A stretch of 64,000 nucleotides of DNA from positions 36,321 to 100,320 of the forward strand of contig JAEUTH010000024.1 of the NCBI GenBank assembly GCA_016788165.1, given 5' to 3'. Shown piece after piece: positions 26,177 to 36,817 of this stretch. The notes below the pieces were generated by a model. It was not told the origin of the DNA and ran no database searches. It saw nothing but the letters and a program-made list of their open reading frames with translations. The translations under genes were made by a program, and so were the position numbers. The DNA comes from Bacteroidia bacterium (GTDB lineage: Bacteria > Bacteroidota > Bacteroidia > AKYH767-A > OLB10). Position 1 is the stretch's first letter. Each line of letters begins with the position of its first letter.

Positions 26177-28441
26177 ATGGCATTCGATATTGAAATGATT
26201 AAAAAGGTTTATGCTGAACTACCTCAAAAAATTGAAGCATTACGCAAACGCAGGCATTTGCCGCTTACTTTAACCGAAAAAATATTGTATGCCCATTTAG
26301 CCGATGCATTGCCCGAACAGTTTTTTACACGTGGTGTTTCTTATGTTGATTTTAATCCCGACCGGGTGGCTATGCAGGATGCTACAGCACAAATGGCACT
26401 TTTACAATTTATGCAGGCAGGTCGCAAGCAAGTAGCAGTTCCCAGTACGGTTCACTGCGACCATTTAATACAAGCCAAAGATGGCGCACAAGCCGATTTG
26501 GCCACAGCAAACAGTAAGAATAAAGAAGTATATGATTTTTTAGCTTCGGTAAGCGATAAATATGGTATTGGATTTTGGAAACCAGGTGCAGGTATTATAC
26601 ATCAGGTGGTTTTAGAACAATATGCTTTTCCGGGTGGTATGATGATAGGTACCGATTCGCATACTGTAAATGCAGGTGGCTTAGGTATGATTGCTATTGG
26701 TGTGGGTGGTGCCGATGCTTGTGATGTGATGGCCGGTTTGCCTTGGGAATTAAAATTCCCAAAAATTATTGGCGTAAAATTAACCGGCAGGTTAAGCGGT
26801 TGGGCATCAGCTAAAGATGTAATACTAAAAGTGGCCGGCATATTAACGGTTAAAGGTGGTACCGATGCCATTGTAGAATATTTTGGTCCCGGTGCCGATT
26901 CGCTTTCATGTACCGGTAAGGGTACCATTTGTAATATGGGTGCCGAAATAGGCGCAACTACTTCTATATTCTGTTATGATGATAAAATGGCCGATTATTT
27001 AAGTGGTACAGGCCGTGCTGATGTAGCAGCATTAGCCAATACCGTACGTAATTATTTACGTGGCGATGATGAAGTATATGCCAATCCACAACAATACTTC
27101 GATCAGGTTATAGAAATTGATTTATCAACATTAGAGCCACATATTAATGGTCCGTTTACGCCTGATTTAGCTTGGCCTTTAAGTAAATTTGCCGCAGCGG
27201 TACGAGAAAATAACTGGCCGGCAAAACTCGAAGTGGGCTTAATTGGCAGTTGCACCAATTCATCATACGAAGATATAACCCGTGCTGCTTCATTAGCCAA
27301 ACAAGCTGTTGATAATGGTATTGTAGCAAAAAGCGAATACACCATTACACCCGGCAGCGAGCAAGTACGCTATACCGTTGAACGCGATGGTTACCTGCAA
27401 ATATTTGAAAAAATGGGTGGAGTGGTTTTGGCCAATGCCTGCGGCCCCTGTATTGGGCAATGGGCACGTCATACGGATGATCCCACACGTAAAAATTCAA
27501 TCATCACATCATTTAACCGCAACTTTGCCAAACGCAACGATGGTAACCCCAACACGCATTCCTTTGTTGCATCGCCCGAAATAGTAACGGCACTTGCCAT
27601 TGCAGGCGATTTAACTTTTAATCCGATAACCGATACATTAACCAATGCCCAAGGTATGCAAGTAAAATTAGCCGAGCCACAAGGCATTGAATTACCGCTT
27701 AAGGGATTTGAAGTTGCCGATGCAGGCTATCAGGCACCGGCATTGGATGGTAGTAGTGTACAAGTGATTGTATCGCCAACCAGCGACCGTTTGCAGCTTC
27801 TCGAACCTTTTGCAGCTTGGGAAGGAAGCAACTTAACCAACTTAAAATTGTTGATTAAAGCCAAAGGTAAATGTACCACCGACCACATTTCGATGGCAGG
27901 TCCATGGTTAAAATATCGCGGTCATTTAGATAACATCAGTAACAACATGCTTATTGGAGCTGTTAATGCATTTAACGATAAAACCGATAATGTAAAAAAT
28001 CAGCTTACCGGTATTTATGGTGCTGTGCCTGCAACACAACGTGCATACAAAGCAGCAGGCATTGGTTCCATTGTAGTAGGTGACGAAAACTATGGCGAAG
28101 GATCGAGCCGCGAGCATGCAGCTATGGAACCCCGTTTTCTGGGTGTGCGTGCCGTACTTGTAAAATCGTTTGCCCGCATCCATGAAACCAATTTGAAAAA
28201 ACAAGGCATGCTTGCGCTTACATTTGCTAACAAGGCCGATTATGATAAAATACAGGAAGATGATAACCTGAGCATTGAAGGCTTAACCCAATTTACACCG
28301 GGTGTACCGCTAACGTTAGTTTGCAAACATGCTGATGGCAGTACCGATAGTTTTGCGGTTAATCATTCATACAATGCACAACAAATAGAGTGGTTTAAAG
28401 CCGGTGGCGCATTAAATATTATTAGAGCCGGTGTGGCATAA
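26177..28441 (+). CDS. Aconitate hydratase
   Basis: A 754-aa enzyme of the TCA cycle that isomerises citrate to isocitrate using a [4Fe-4S] cluster. Cluster cysteines are in [11 protein letters not shown] (about 357) and [13 protein letters not shown] (about 420-430). Other signatures are [24 protein letters not shown] (about 158-182) and, in the C-terminal swivel domain, [15 protein letters not shown] (about 640). Length and wording fit the mitochondrial-type aconitase common in Bacteroidota, rather than the longer AcnA or AcnB. It is a single gene with a strong terminator. Confidence 0.95.
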   Translation: MAFDIEMIKKVYAELPQKIEALRKRRHLPLTLTEKILYAHLADALPEQFFTRGVSYVDFNPDRVAMQDATAQMALLQFMQAGRKQVAVPSTVHCDHLIQAKDGAQADLATANSKNKEVYDFLASVSDKYGIGFWKPGAGIIHQVVLEQYAFPGGMMIGTDSHTVNAGGLGMIAIGVGGADACDVMAGLPWELKFPKIIGVKLTGRLSGWASAKDVILKVAGILTVKGGTDAIVEYFGPGADSLSCTGKGTICNMGAEIGATTSIFCYDDKMADYLSGTGRADVAALANTVRNYLRGDDEVYANPQQYFDQVIEIDLSTLEPHINGPFTPDLAWPLSKFAAAVRENNWPAKLEVGLIGSCTNSSYEDITRAASLAKQAVDNGIVAKSEYTITPGSEQVRYTVERDGYLQIFEKMGGVVLANACGPCIGQWARHTDDPTRKNSIITSFNRNFAKRNDGNPNTHSFVASPEIVTALAIAGDLTFNPITDTLTNAQGMQVKLAEPQGIELPLKGFEVADAGYQAPALDGSSVQVIVSPTSDRLQLLEPFAAWEGSNLTNLKLLIKAKGKCTTDHISMAGPWLKYRGHLDNISNNMLIGAVNAFNDKTDNVKNQLTGIYGAVPATQRAYKAAGIGSIVVGDENYGEGSSREHAAMEPRFLGVRAVLVKSFARIHETNLKKQGMLALTFANKADYDKIQEDDNLSIEGLTQFTPGVPLTLVCKHADGSTDSFAVNHSYNAQQIEWFKAGGALNIIRAGVA

Positions 28442-28530
28442 AGCTTAATTTTTTCAAATAAGTTTTAGGTAAGGTTGCTCTCGATAGAACCCATGATTAA
28501 ATAAACTAAAAGAATAAATATTTACTTCAA

Positions 28531-28571
28531 CAAAGGCTGTTGCAAATTATTGCAACAGCCTTTGTGTTTTT
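28531..28571 (+). terminator. Rho-independent terminator of aconitase gene
   Basis: A perfect 15-bp stem CAAAGGCTGTTGCAA-ATTA-TTGCAACAGCCTTTG followed by TGTTTTT, about 90 bases after the stop. The remaining 28572-28788 is AT-rich with no gene; a poor CACATTTG box lies at about 28730. Confidence 0.92.
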
Positions 28572-28788
28572 GGATGATGCATATAGTTTAAATACTGGGT
28601 TTTTCCTCCGTTTGTAATTTAAATATTTCAAGTATTAAATTTTTTAAAACGCTTTATTCTAAGTTACACACACTTCAACCTTGTTTTACAACGCATCGCA
28701 GTGATAAAGTTTTTTTTAGGCTTGCCTAACGGCACATTTGACTTAAATTAAAATTATCACTAAAATTTAAACAAAAAAAAATCAAAAA

Positions 28789-29793
28789 ATGAAAAATCAA
28801 TTTGCAACGCTCACAGCCGTATTATTATTTACAGCAAGCATTATCCAAGCACAAACCAGTTGGAATATAACTGGTAATGCAGCCACCAACCCAATGGCTA
28901 ATTTTATCGGCACAACCGATAATAAAAATTTTAATGTCCGCACCAATAACCAAACGCGTCTAACGGTTGACTCAGCCGGTAAAGTAGGAATTGGTACCAC
29001 CACGCCAACCAATCTTTTAAATATTGTAAATAATGGTACCGCACATGCCTTGCGGGTTGTAAGCAGTATTCCATCAACCGCAAATGTTGAAACACAATAT
29101 GTAGGATGCACCAATAATGGAAGTGGTGGTGCTATCGCCTCAAGATTCGAAGCTATGGGCGCATCTGGTAGTAATATTGGCGTTATGGCTTATGCACAAA
29201 GCGGAAATTCAAACTATGGAATTTCAACAACATGTTTAACAAGTGTGGGTCAGTTTGGTTATGGTATTTATGCTTCGGCAACTGGTGGTGGCATTAACTA
29301 TGCAGGTTATTTTGCAGGCAATATTTATGGCAGTGATAGGTTAAGTATTGGTACCACTAACACCGGCTTAGCAAAAGTTAGTTTCGCAAATACCGACACC
29401 AACTTACTTTCGATGCGAGTTTACGCAAATGGTGCTAACCGGTTGGTTGTAGATGGCAAAGGCAATGTGATGATTGGCACTAATACGGCAGCTAAAGGTT
29501 ATGTATTATCAGTTAAAGGCAAAGTAATGTGCGAAGAACTAAAGGTAGCTTTAAACAGTAGCTGGCCCGATTACGTTTTTTCAGATACCTATAAATTAGC
29601 TACACTCGAAGAGGTTGAAGCGCATATTAAGGAACATAAACACTTATCAGGTATTCCGGCAGCAAATGAAATGGAGGCTAACGGTTTGTCTATTGGCGAA
29701 ATGCAAACCAAACTGGTTGAAAAAGTGGAGGAACTTACCTTATATGTAATTCAACTGAAGAAAGAATTAGAAACCGTTAAAGCAGGTAAATAA
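28789..29793 (+). CDS. Secreted fibre-like protein with C-terminal coiled-coil motif
   Basis: A 334-aa protein with a signal peptide (about 1-21). The N-terminal repeat wording WNITGNAATNPMANFIGT...RLTVDSAGKVGIGTTTP is common in Bacteroidota phage-tail-fibre-like or trimeric surface proteins. The middle is Gly/Ser-rich (YGISTTCLTSVGQFGYGIYA). The C-terminus has the conserved block WPDYVFSDTYKLATLEEVEAHIKEHKHLSGIP and an amphipathic helix (VEKVEELTLYVIQLKKELE). No catalytic Ser-Lys pair of S74 chaperones was identified, so it is not called as such. 30 bases before a T9SS metalloprotease, probably one operon. No T9SS domain seen. Confidence 0.7.
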   Translation: MKNQFATLTAVLLFTASIIQAQTSWNITGNAATNPMANFIGTTDNKNFNVRTNNQTRLTVDSAGKVGIGTTTPTNLLNIVNNGTAHALRVVSSIPSTANVETQYVGCTNNGSGGAIASRFEAMGASGSNIGVMAYAQSGNSNYGISTTCLTSVGQFGYGIYASATGGGINYAGYFAGNIYGSDRLSIGTTNTGLAKVSFANTDTNLLSMRVYANGANRLVVDGKGNVMIGTNTAAKGYVLSVKGKVMCEELKVALNSSWPDYVFSDTYKLATLEEVEAHIKEHKHLSGIPAANEMEANGLSIGEMQTKLVEKVEELTLYVIQLKKELETVKAGK

Positions 29794-29823
29794 TTTGAAT
29801 CGAACACCAACTAAATCATAAAA

Positions 29824-32061
29824 ATGATGAATAATTATAAGATAACACTGGCATTGGCTGTATGTTTATTCGGAGCACACATAGCACCTGCACAATTAGC
29901 AAACCGGCAACTCGCTACCATTGCATTACCTACAAGTAAACAAGGTTGGGTTAATTTTAGAGATGATGTAGCACTCGAGCCTGCAACGGTATTTAGTAAT
30001 TACAAAGAGGCATTTAATTTGGGTGAAAACGATGAAATGAAACCGGTAAAAAGCCATACAGATGCCCTAGGTTACAATCATTACAGATTTGAGCAATACT
30101 ATAAAGGCATATTAGTTTACGGAGGCGAATATATATTGCATCAAAATGCAGAAAAGAGGCTTTACTGCGCCAATGGTAAACTGGCAGTTGGCATAAATAA
30201 AGAAGTGCTGCTTCGCATAGATGAAAATACGGCACTATCCACCGCTAAACGTGCAACTGGCGCCAAATCATTTGCATGGGAATCAGATGCATTGGTACGT
30301 AAATTTGAAAGCAAGCATCATTTAAGCCATAAGCACCTGAAACCAATTGCAAGACTTATTTGGGTGCCGGTTTCGGAAACAGATTATGTGCTTTGCTACC
30401 AATTTGATTTGGTGGTATGGGAGGGAGGCATTTCAAAAACAGTATATATAAACACACTTGACGGAACAATTGTAAAAGAAATGCCGCTTAGTCATACCTG
30501 TAACCAAACAACCAATCCTACAGTATATAATGGCAATCAAACCATAAAAACAACTTACAGCAGTTTTCAAACCGATTATTACTTATTGGATGATTGTGAT
30601 GCAACAGAAATTTATGTAATGGATGCACAAATTAGCGTAGGCACATCAAATGCTATTGATATTTGGAGCGGTGGTGCCAGCAACACGTTTACAGATAAAC
30701 AAGGCCTTGCAGGCGCACAAACATTATGGAACTTAAAAAACAGTGTGCGTTATTTTAAAAAGCGTCATGGACGCGATAGCTATGATGGTACATCCACAAA
30801 TTTAGAAGCTTTTGTACGTGCAGCTTTTCCGGTAGCAAATCAACCTAATACAGGTGCTAATGCGATGTATGAGAGTTTTTGGGAAGAGTTCTTTTTTGGA
30901 TATGGGTTAAGTGATAGTGCAGCTTCTGATGATTATGTGGTGCTTGATGTTGCCGGACACGAATTTACGCATGCCGTAATAAGCGAAACGGCTGGTTTGA
31001 AATATGAACGCGAACCTGGTGCAATTAATGAATCGTTTGCAGATATTTTTGGTGAAGTAATTGAGCGATACACTTTAGGCAGTTGCGATATGTTACATGG
31101 TGTATCTTATTCTTTGCGGAATATGCTAAACCCGCAAAACAGCAGCTTTCCGCAACCTGCTAGTTATTATGATACTTTATGGGTAGCTACCAATTGTGCA
31201 AATCCCAATGTAGCAAACGATTACTGTGGCGTACATTTTAATAGCGGTGTACAAAACCGCATGTTTGCTTTGTTATGTTTGGGTGGTTCGGGCACCAATT
31301 TTTCGGGTGATAAGTATAGTGTTTTGCCTATTTCGGTTTTAAAAGCAGGAGATATAGCCTATCGCGCATTAACCGTTTACCTTACTTCAACTTCAGGATA
31401 TTATGATGCACGTGAAGCTTGGATAAAGGCTGCTGAAGATTTATATGGTAATTGTTCTTTTGAAGCAATTCAAGTTGCTAGTGCCTGGCATGCTGTTGCA
31501 GTAGGGCATTCGCTAAACCAATATAATAATGGTGTTTGTGGAGTGGTGCAAGGCTCAATTGTATTTCCTTATACAGAGAGTGGTATTAACAGTGTAATTG
31601 GTGCTGAAAGCTGTTTTAATATCGTTTATCCTTCAAGCACAGGTGTTAATTATTTGGCAGGGGTATTTGTAGAATTACGTCCGGGTTTTGAAGCTAAAAG
31701 TGGTAGCAATTTTTTAGCTGCCATTAATCCATGTTCAAAAACCAATTATCGGTTAAACGAAAACGATTCAGAAAACCATGAACCAAATTCGAATCGTTTA
31801 AATACAGATATAAAATTAAAAGCAGCACCAAACCCTTTCAGCAATACATTAACTGTAAGCTTACAACTTACCCAATCTTCGGAAATAACCATACAGCTAT
31901 TTGATATACTGGGTAAGCAAACGTATATAAATGAGGTAAAACAAACGCTTGATGCCGGTCAACATGAAATCAGTTTACAAACCGATTTATTGCCCAAAGG
32001 CATTTACTTGTTGCGTGTTACACACGATAACATGCAAAAAACAATTAAAGTTATTAAATAA
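29824..32061 (+). CDS. Secreted M4 (thermolysin-type) metalloprotease with T9SS domain
   Basis: A 745-aa protein. Signal peptide (about 1-24), FTP-like propeptide (about 50-220, HYRFEQYYKGILVYGGEYIL), then an M4 catalytic domain. Zinc and catalytic residues are visible in VAGHEFTHAV (about 377-387) and the third ligand in GAINESFADIFGE (about 399-411). VHFNSGVQNRMF matches the family NSGIxNxAF block with the catalytic His region. A VELRPGFEAKSGSNFLA segment (about 620) resembles the 3-coathanger-stack domain. A T9SS domain (PNPFSNTLTVSLQ...GIYLLRVTHDN) ends it. Probably degrades extracellular protein; autoprocessing is expected. Confidence 0.92.
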   Translation: MMNNYKITLALAVCLFGAHIAPAQLANRQLATIALPTSKQGWVNFRDDVALEPATVFSNYKEAFNLGENDEMKPVKSHTDALGYNHYRFEQYYKGILVYGGEYILHQNAEKRLYCANGKLAVGINKEVLLRIDENTALSTAKRATGAKSFAWESDALVRKFESKHHLSHKHLKPIARLIWVPVSETDYVLCYQFDLVVWEGGISKTVYINTLDGTIVKEMPLSHTCNQTTNPTVYNGNQTIKTTYSSFQTDYYLLDDCDATEIYVMDAQISVGTSNAIDIWSGGASNTFTDKQGLAGAQTLWNLKNSVRYFKKRHGRDSYDGTSTNLEAFVRAAFPVANQPNTGANAMYESFWEEFFFGYGLSDSAASDDYVVLDVAGHEFTHAVISETAGLKYEREPGAINESFADIFGEVIERYTLGSCDMLHGVSYSLRNMLNPQNSSFPQPASYYDTLWVATNCANPNVANDYCGVHFNSGVQNRMFALLCLGGSGTNFSGDKYSVLPISVLKAGDIAYRALTVYLTSTSGYYDAREAWIKAAEDLYGNCSFEAIQVASAWHAVAVGHSLNQYNNGVCGVVQGSIVFPYTESGINSVIGAESCFNIVYPSSTGVNYLAGVFVELRPGFEAKSGSNFLAAINPCSKTNYRLNENDSENHEPNSNRLNTDIKLKAAPNPFSNTLTVSLQLTQSSEITIQLFDILGKQTYINEVKQTLDAGQHEISLQTDLLPKGIYLLRVTHDNMQKTIKVIK

Positions 32062-32081
32062 GTATTCAACTTTATTGAGAA

Positions 32082-32113
32082 GCCGCTTGTATGTATGCAT
32101 ACAGGCGGTTTTT
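32082..32113 (+). terminator. Rho-independent terminator after the M4 protease
   Basis: CCGCTTGTATG-TATG-CATACAGGCGG followed by TTTTT, separating the convergent porin gene. Confidence 0.85.
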
Positions 32114-32152
32114 ATTTTGTGAGAAAAAAAGGAATTATCTGTATGATTAAAA

Positions 32153-34024
32153 TCAATTATAAAAACTCCATTGTAAACCAAAGCGCAGTGTGCGCCCGGG
32201 CAATGGATAATGCGCTGCAGCAAAATAATTTTTGCCGGTTAAGCCTGCTAAAGCATTTTCGAGTTTAATAAAAATTTTTGCAGTGCGGATACGTGCCGAG
32301 GCATAAGCATCTACATTCATATAGTTTCCCATTATTGCTGCATCTTGCAAAACAAACTGATTTAAACCGGGCATAAATCCATCGCCTTTAAATTTGGTTT
32401 GATAAAAGATATCTAAACCGGTTTGTAAAAACAAAGCCTTTTTAAAAACATAGTTTTGATAAAATAAATTAGCATGTGCATTAAAATCAGGTATGCGCAT
32501 CATATCAGATGCAACATTATATTGAAACTGTGTTTGTATATGCCAGCTATTAAACTTTAAAGCTGTGGTTAAGTAAAATGCTGTATTTAATACGGCATTA
32601 CTCTTTTGAAAAGGTTTGCCCAGGCTATCATAAAATATGTGATTGCTAATTTGTGATGATATTAAACCCAGCGCGTGATTTTTATATGTGGCTTGCAGTT
32701 TATATTCATTTCGTTTTACATCGCTAAAATGGTTTTGCCAGATAAAATGATTGCTGTAATAACGGTTGCTTATATAAAATGGCGTATGTACGGTATGCAA
32801 TACATCGGCTTGTATGTTAGTGTGTGCGTTTTTAAATAGGTAATTGCCTTTACCTGCTATTAAATAATTGCCGGTATTACCCGCTACATTTTGTGTATAG
32901 CTAAGCTGTGCATTTAAATTTTTTAACTGATGTGTTTGCAACCTGATGGTGTATGCCAGCCTATTAATGGTGCTGTCGGTTTGCGCTTGCTTAACTTCCA
33001 TAAATTGGTGTTGCAAACCCATTTCTGTTTCTATCAGTTTTTTAGCTGTAACGTGCAAAAACATTTCGTTTAAAAGTTGTTTTACGCTGGCACTGTCATT
33101 GGTTTGTGTACTATCTAAAAACGTTTCGGGCCAAAATGCACTATCGTTGCTACTGGTAAACAACTCGCCATAGGTTTGATAATTTGCACGATGGTGTAAG
33201 TAGTGTAGCGGTTTGGTGTTAATGGTAGATTTTATAAGGGTATCTTTCGTAACTACCGTATCCGTTGTAAAAGCAAAATTAAATTGCTGCATTAAAAAGC
33301 CCTGTCGGCTTCGCGTAAGCCATTGTGCATTATCTAAATTTACAGCAAGGGTTTTAGTGTCAATACCTGAGGCATCGGTCAGGCTTGTGTCTGTAACCAA
33401 ACCACCATTCATATTATTATCAACCTTATTACTCACATAATTTGCCATAGCGCTATAGCGGTGATTGGTGGTTTCAAAAATTAAATAACCACTAAACGAT
33501 TTTAAATCGGTGAATGCCCGTTTATAAAGTGATGGCGAAACAATACTGCTGTATTGTAATCCGGCAGCTACGTTTTTATTTAGTCGTTGATAGTGAGCAA
33601 AACGAAACCATTGCTCGCGTTTACTGCCCAAATAAAATTCCATTTGCGAATGTATGTTGCGCAACCTGTCATAACCTGTGGGCAACACATCAAACTGATA
33701 AGCACAGTAAAAGTTTTGACGGTAATCAACAAGCAGTTTATTATTATATCCCCAAAAATTATCGCGGTATGCGCTACCCATATTGCCCAAGTAGCCATAG
33801 GCTGATGCATAGTTTTTAAAATAAGGAATTAACTGTTGAAAATTTTGTAAGCCACTGTCAATAACACTGTTATCGGTATGTGCAGTTAAATGGCTTGATA
33901 AAAAAAAGGCTGAAGCCGGTTTAGGTAATGTATCGGTTTTTGTTTGGCCATTTACATTAAAGAACAAGCAAAATACAACGCAGGTACATAAAAATATAAT
34001 GCGGACATTATGCAGCATGCGCAT
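32153..34024 (-). CDS. Putative outer-membrane porin (Bacteroidota family)
   Basis: A 623-aa protein with a signal peptide (about 1-27, ending NVNGQ) and the hallmarks of the PF14121-type putative porin family: YLGNMGSAYRDNFWGY near residue 80 (family LGNLG-Sx motif), followed by many alternating amphipathic strands with aromatic girdles (RYSAMANYVSNK, LQTGLDIFYQTKFKG). It ends with a strand (GRTLRFGLQWSFYN) closing on an aromatic-Asn end. The ATG at 34024 could be replaced by MLHNV two residues later. Transported solute unknown. Confidence 0.82.
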   Translation of the reverse strand: MRMLHNVRIIFLCTCVVFCLFFNVNGQTKTDTLPKPASAFFLSSHLTAHTDNSVIDSGLQNFQQLIPYFKNYASAYGYLGNMGSAYRDNFWGYNNKLLVDYRQNFYCAYQFDVLPTGYDRLRNIHSQMEFYLGSKREQWFRFAHYQRLNKNVAAGLQYSSIVSPSLYKRAFTDLKSFSGYLIFETTNHRYSAMANYVSNKVDNNMNGGLVTDTSLTDASGIDTKTLAVNLDNAQWLTRSRQGFLMQQFNFAFTTDTVVTKDTLIKSTINTKPLHYLHHRANYQTYGELFTSSNDSAFWPETFLDSTQTNDSASVKQLLNEMFLHVTAKKLIETEMGLQHQFMEVKQAQTDSTINRLAYTIRLQTHQLKNLNAQLSYTQNVAGNTGNYLIAGKGNYLFKNAHTNIQADVLHTVHTPFYISNRYYSNHFIWQNHFSDVKRNEYKLQATYKNHALGLISSQISNHIFYDSLGKPFQKSNAVLNTAFYLTTALKFNSWHIQTQFQYNVASDMMRIPDFNAHANLFYQNYVFKKALFLQTGLDIFYQTKFKGDGFMPGLNQFVLQDAAIMGNYMNVDAYASARIRTAKIFIKLENALAGLTGKNYFAAAHYPLPGRTLRFGLQWSFYN

Positions 34025-34047
34025 ACCGTTTGTTACAAAATGTAAGT

Positions 34048-34362
34048 TTATGCTTGTGCAGTTGGGCCACCAAAGTTCATGGGCAAACCAAAGCCTTCGG
34101 TTTCTTTAATAGGGCCGTGCATAGATTCAAATTTCTGAATGTTATCTGCTAAGGCCGAAAGCAAGCGCTTTGCATGTTGTGGGGTAAGTACAATACGCGA
34201 TTTTACTTTTGCCTTTGGTACACCGGGCATTACCTTAACGAAGTCAACTACAAACTCTGAGTTCGAATGGGTTATTATAGCCAGGTTGGTATAAATGCCT
34301 TCGGCAACATCTTCAGTTAATTCGATGTTTAGCTGGTTACCTGGATTATTTTGTTCTGACAT
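34048..34362 (-). CDS. DUF3467 protein
   Basis: A 104-aa protein: NQLNIELTEDVAEGIYTNLAIITHSNSEFVVDFVKVMPGVPKA, then SRIVLTPQHAKRLLSALADNI, as in DUF3467 proteins. No signal peptide. 30 bases downstream of yidC, so possibly cotranscribed. Function of the family is unknown. Confidence 0.85.
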   Translation of the reverse strand: MSEQNNPGNQLNIELTEDVAEGIYTNLAIITHSNSEFVVDFVKVMPGVPKAKVKSRIVLTPQHAKRLLSALADNIQKFESMHGPIKETEGFGLPMNFGGPTAQA

Positions 34363-34392
34363 GATATTATATTTTAAAGTAAAACTATGGTT

Positions 34393-36249
34393 TTATTTTT
34401 TGGGTAACTGATAACCGCGCTCTTTGGCCATTTTTTCGAGCCGGGTTTGAAATGCCGACTTTTTATTGGCAGCAGGTCTTTTTTTATTCTCCTGTATTTG
34501 CGCATGTATTTTATCCTCGTCAATAAAGGCGCGGAACAAACTTTGCTGGCCAATAGATATCATATTGGCTAAAAAGTAGTAGTAACTTAAACCGGCCGAG
34601 TAATTATTAAAAATACCTAAAAACATTACCGGCATAATGTATTGCATCCATTTCATTTGGGCATTCATGGCCGATGACATTTGCATATTAAAATGTGTGT
34701 ATAGTAAGGTTGAAATGGTCATCAACAATGTAAACAAACTTACGTGGTCGCCATAGATGTAATCAATGATGGGTAGTTTGCCAAAATTCCAAATACTGTC
34801 GTAAGTTGATAAGTCGGTTGCCCATAAAAACGACTCTTGCCTTAGTTCAATACTTGCCGGAAAAAACCGGAACATGGCTATTAATATGGGCATTTGTAAC
34901 AGCAATGGAATACAACCACCTAACGGGCTTACACCTGCTTTTTTATAAAGGCCCATAAGTTCTTGTTGTAACTTTAAAGGTTCTTCTTTATGCTTATCCT
35001 GTATCTCTTTTATTTCGGGCTGCAATACACGCATTTTAGCGCCACTCTTATACGCATTGTAAGTTAGCGGCAATAGCGCAACTTTAATTATAATGGTAAG
35101 TATGAGAATGATAATACCAAAGTTCAGATTAAAAGTATTAAGCCAGTTAAATACGGGTATTACCAAAAATTTATTTACCCATCCAAAAATACCCCAACCT
35201 AAGGGTACAATTTTTTCTAACTGAATGTTATATGATTTTAAAGTTTGATAATGATTGGGACCAAAATAAAACGATGATGAAAAAGTTTCATTTGTTTGAT
35301 GGCCGTATGGTATGCGCACATTGGCTTGCATGTGTTTAACTATATCGGTATCGTTTTTATTTACCTGTACTGCTACAATTGCAGGTTCAAATAAATTTTT
35401 GGCAATGAGTATAGACGAAAAATACTGTTGTTTAAATGCTACCCATTTTATTTTTTCATTTAACGATTTTTGCTCGCTTTCGCTTTCGCTTAAATAATCA
35501 ACTTTATCATCTGTGTATTTGTAGTAAACGGTACTTACACTGCGTTCGGCATTCATGGTAAGTTCTTGTTGCAGTAAGGCAGCTCGCCAATCAAGCTCAA
35601 GGTAGTTACTGTTTGCTGCAATTACATCTTGCACACCATGTAAGGTAATATCCATTTTTACATCAAAACTATTGCCTTGTAAAGTGTATATGTAATCAAT
35701 ATATTTTTCGGGTGTGGCTTCTAAACGCATTATAAACGATTGACTGCCATTGCCCGAAACTTTAAAAGATTTGCCTAAGGGTTTAAAATAAAGTGCATTG
35801 GTGCTGATTTGTTTGTTTTGTGCAAAGAAGTTTAAACCCATTGCCGATGAGTCGGCTTGATAAAGCAGCAGTGGTTTTTTATCGTGTGTGGTGTAGTTTT
35901 TTAATTCAACCTGCTCAACTTTACCACCTTGGCTATTAAGGGTAATTATAAGTTTTTCGTTTTCTAACGTAAACCGTTGTGTTGTGCCTTGGGCAGCCGT
36001 TGCAAACAAGCCTAACTGATTTACCAAATGCTGTTGTTTGGCCGAATCGCTTAGCTGCACCGTATCGGTAACCGTAATAACCTGTGTTAGTTTAATACTA
36101 TCTAATGCCTGTTTTTGGGCAACCATTGCCAACGAGTCGCGCTCCATTTGTTTGCGGGCAAGCTCTTCCTTAGTAGGCGCTGTGTAATAGCTGTAACCTA
36201 CCAGTACCAATGCAATCAGCACAAATCCAATAATCGAATTCCTATCCAT
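34393..36249 (-). CDS. yidC: Membrane protein insertase YidC
   Basis: A 618-aa inner-membrane insertase (Oxa1 family) that integrates and folds membrane proteins with or without SecYEG. It has an N-terminal TM (IIGFVLIALVLVGYSYYTAP), a large periplasmic domain (about 30-350), then the conserved core with LGWGIFGWVNKFLVIPVFNWL (about 350), VALLPLTYNAYKSGAKMRVLQPEI and GVSPLGGCIPLLLQMPILIAMF, and a Lys-rich C-terminal tail. Typical length for Bacteroidota. Downstream lies DUF3467. Confidence 0.95.
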   Translation of the reverse strand: MDRNSIIGFVLIALVLVGYSYYTAPTKEELARKQMERDSLAMVAQKQALDSIKLTQVITVTDTVQLSDSAKQQHLVNQLGLFATAAQGTTQRFTLENEKLIITLNSQGGKVEQVELKNYTTHDKKPLLLYQADSSAMGLNFFAQNKQISTNALYFKPLGKSFKVSGNGSQSFIMRLEATPEKYIDYIYTLQGNSFDVKMDITLHGVQDVIAANSNYLELDWRAALLQQELTMNAERSVSTVYYKYTDDKVDYLSESESEQKSLNEKIKWVAFKQQYFSSILIAKNLFEPAIVAVQVNKNDTDIVKHMQANVRIPYGHQTNETFSSSFYFGPNHYQTLKSYNIQLEKIVPLGWGIFGWVNKFLVIPVFNWLNTFNLNFGIIILILTIIIKVALLPLTYNAYKSGAKMRVLQPEIKEIQDKHKEEPLKLQQELMGLYKKAGVSPLGGCIPLLLQMPILIAMFRFFPASIELRQESFLWATDLSTYDSIWNFGKLPIIDYIYGDHVSLFTLLMTISTLLYTHFNMQMSSAMNAQMKWMQYIMPVMFLGIFNNYSAGLSYYYFLANMISIGQQSLFRAFIDEDKIHAQIQENKKRPAANKKSAFQTRLEKMAKERGYQLPKK

Positions 36250-36421
36250 CGTATCGTTTTAAAATTTTAGGGGGGCGAATATAAAAAGTTTCGCCTTGCT
36301 ACTGACGTAACGTACGTACACCTATTGTAAGCGCTTGTTATTATTAAAAGCTTAAATACTGGTTAACAACTTTTGCTGTTAGCTATAGTTGGTAATTGTA
36401 TTAACTAACCTAGTTCAGCAA

Positions 36422-36769
36422 CTAACGATTGTTAGTTCCTAATACCGATTGTAAAATGGTATTAATTCCTGTTAAAATAACACTAAAAATTATGGCCCAA
36501 AGTAAATTGTCAACCTTAAAGCCATCCATTAAATAATCAACCATCATTACCATAATACCGTTTATAATAATTAGAAACAAGCCTAAAGTAAAAATGGTAA
36601 TGGGTAAAGTAAACACAACCAAAATGGGTTTTACCAGCATATTAAGTCCGGCTAATAATATTGCAACTAAAAATGCATGCCAAGGTGCATCAACATGTAC
36701 ATGTGGTAACAAATAGGTGGTAAACATAATAGCCAATGTCGATATCAATATTTGGGTAAGTAGTTTCAT
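36422..36769 (-). CDS. Phage-holin-4-like (YvlD-type) four-TM membrane protein
   Basis: A 115-aa protein with four hydrophobic helices and the family block AGLNMLVKPILVVFTLPITIFTLGLFLIIINGIMVMMVDYLMDGF. This PF04020-type family is widespread in non-phage contexts; no phage genes are near. Function unknown. Confidence 0.85.
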   Translation of the reverse strand: MKLLTQILISTLAIMFTTYLLPHVHVDAPWHAFLVAILLAGLNMLVKPILVVFTLPITIFTLGLFLIIINGIMVMMVDYLMDGFKVDNLLWAIIFSVILTGINTILQSVLGTNNR

Positions 36770-36817
36770 CGTATGTGTTTAATTAAGCATCGGCACAAAT
36801 AAAATTAAAAAGCTATT

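Noticed and set aside
28789..29793. Phage tail fibre
   Set aside because: It has a signal peptide and sits with a T9SS protease; the wording is common in Bacteroidota secreted proteins.
36422..36769. Holin-like protein as a prophage sign
   Set aside because: This four-TM family is common outside phages and no phage gene, integrase or attachment site is near.
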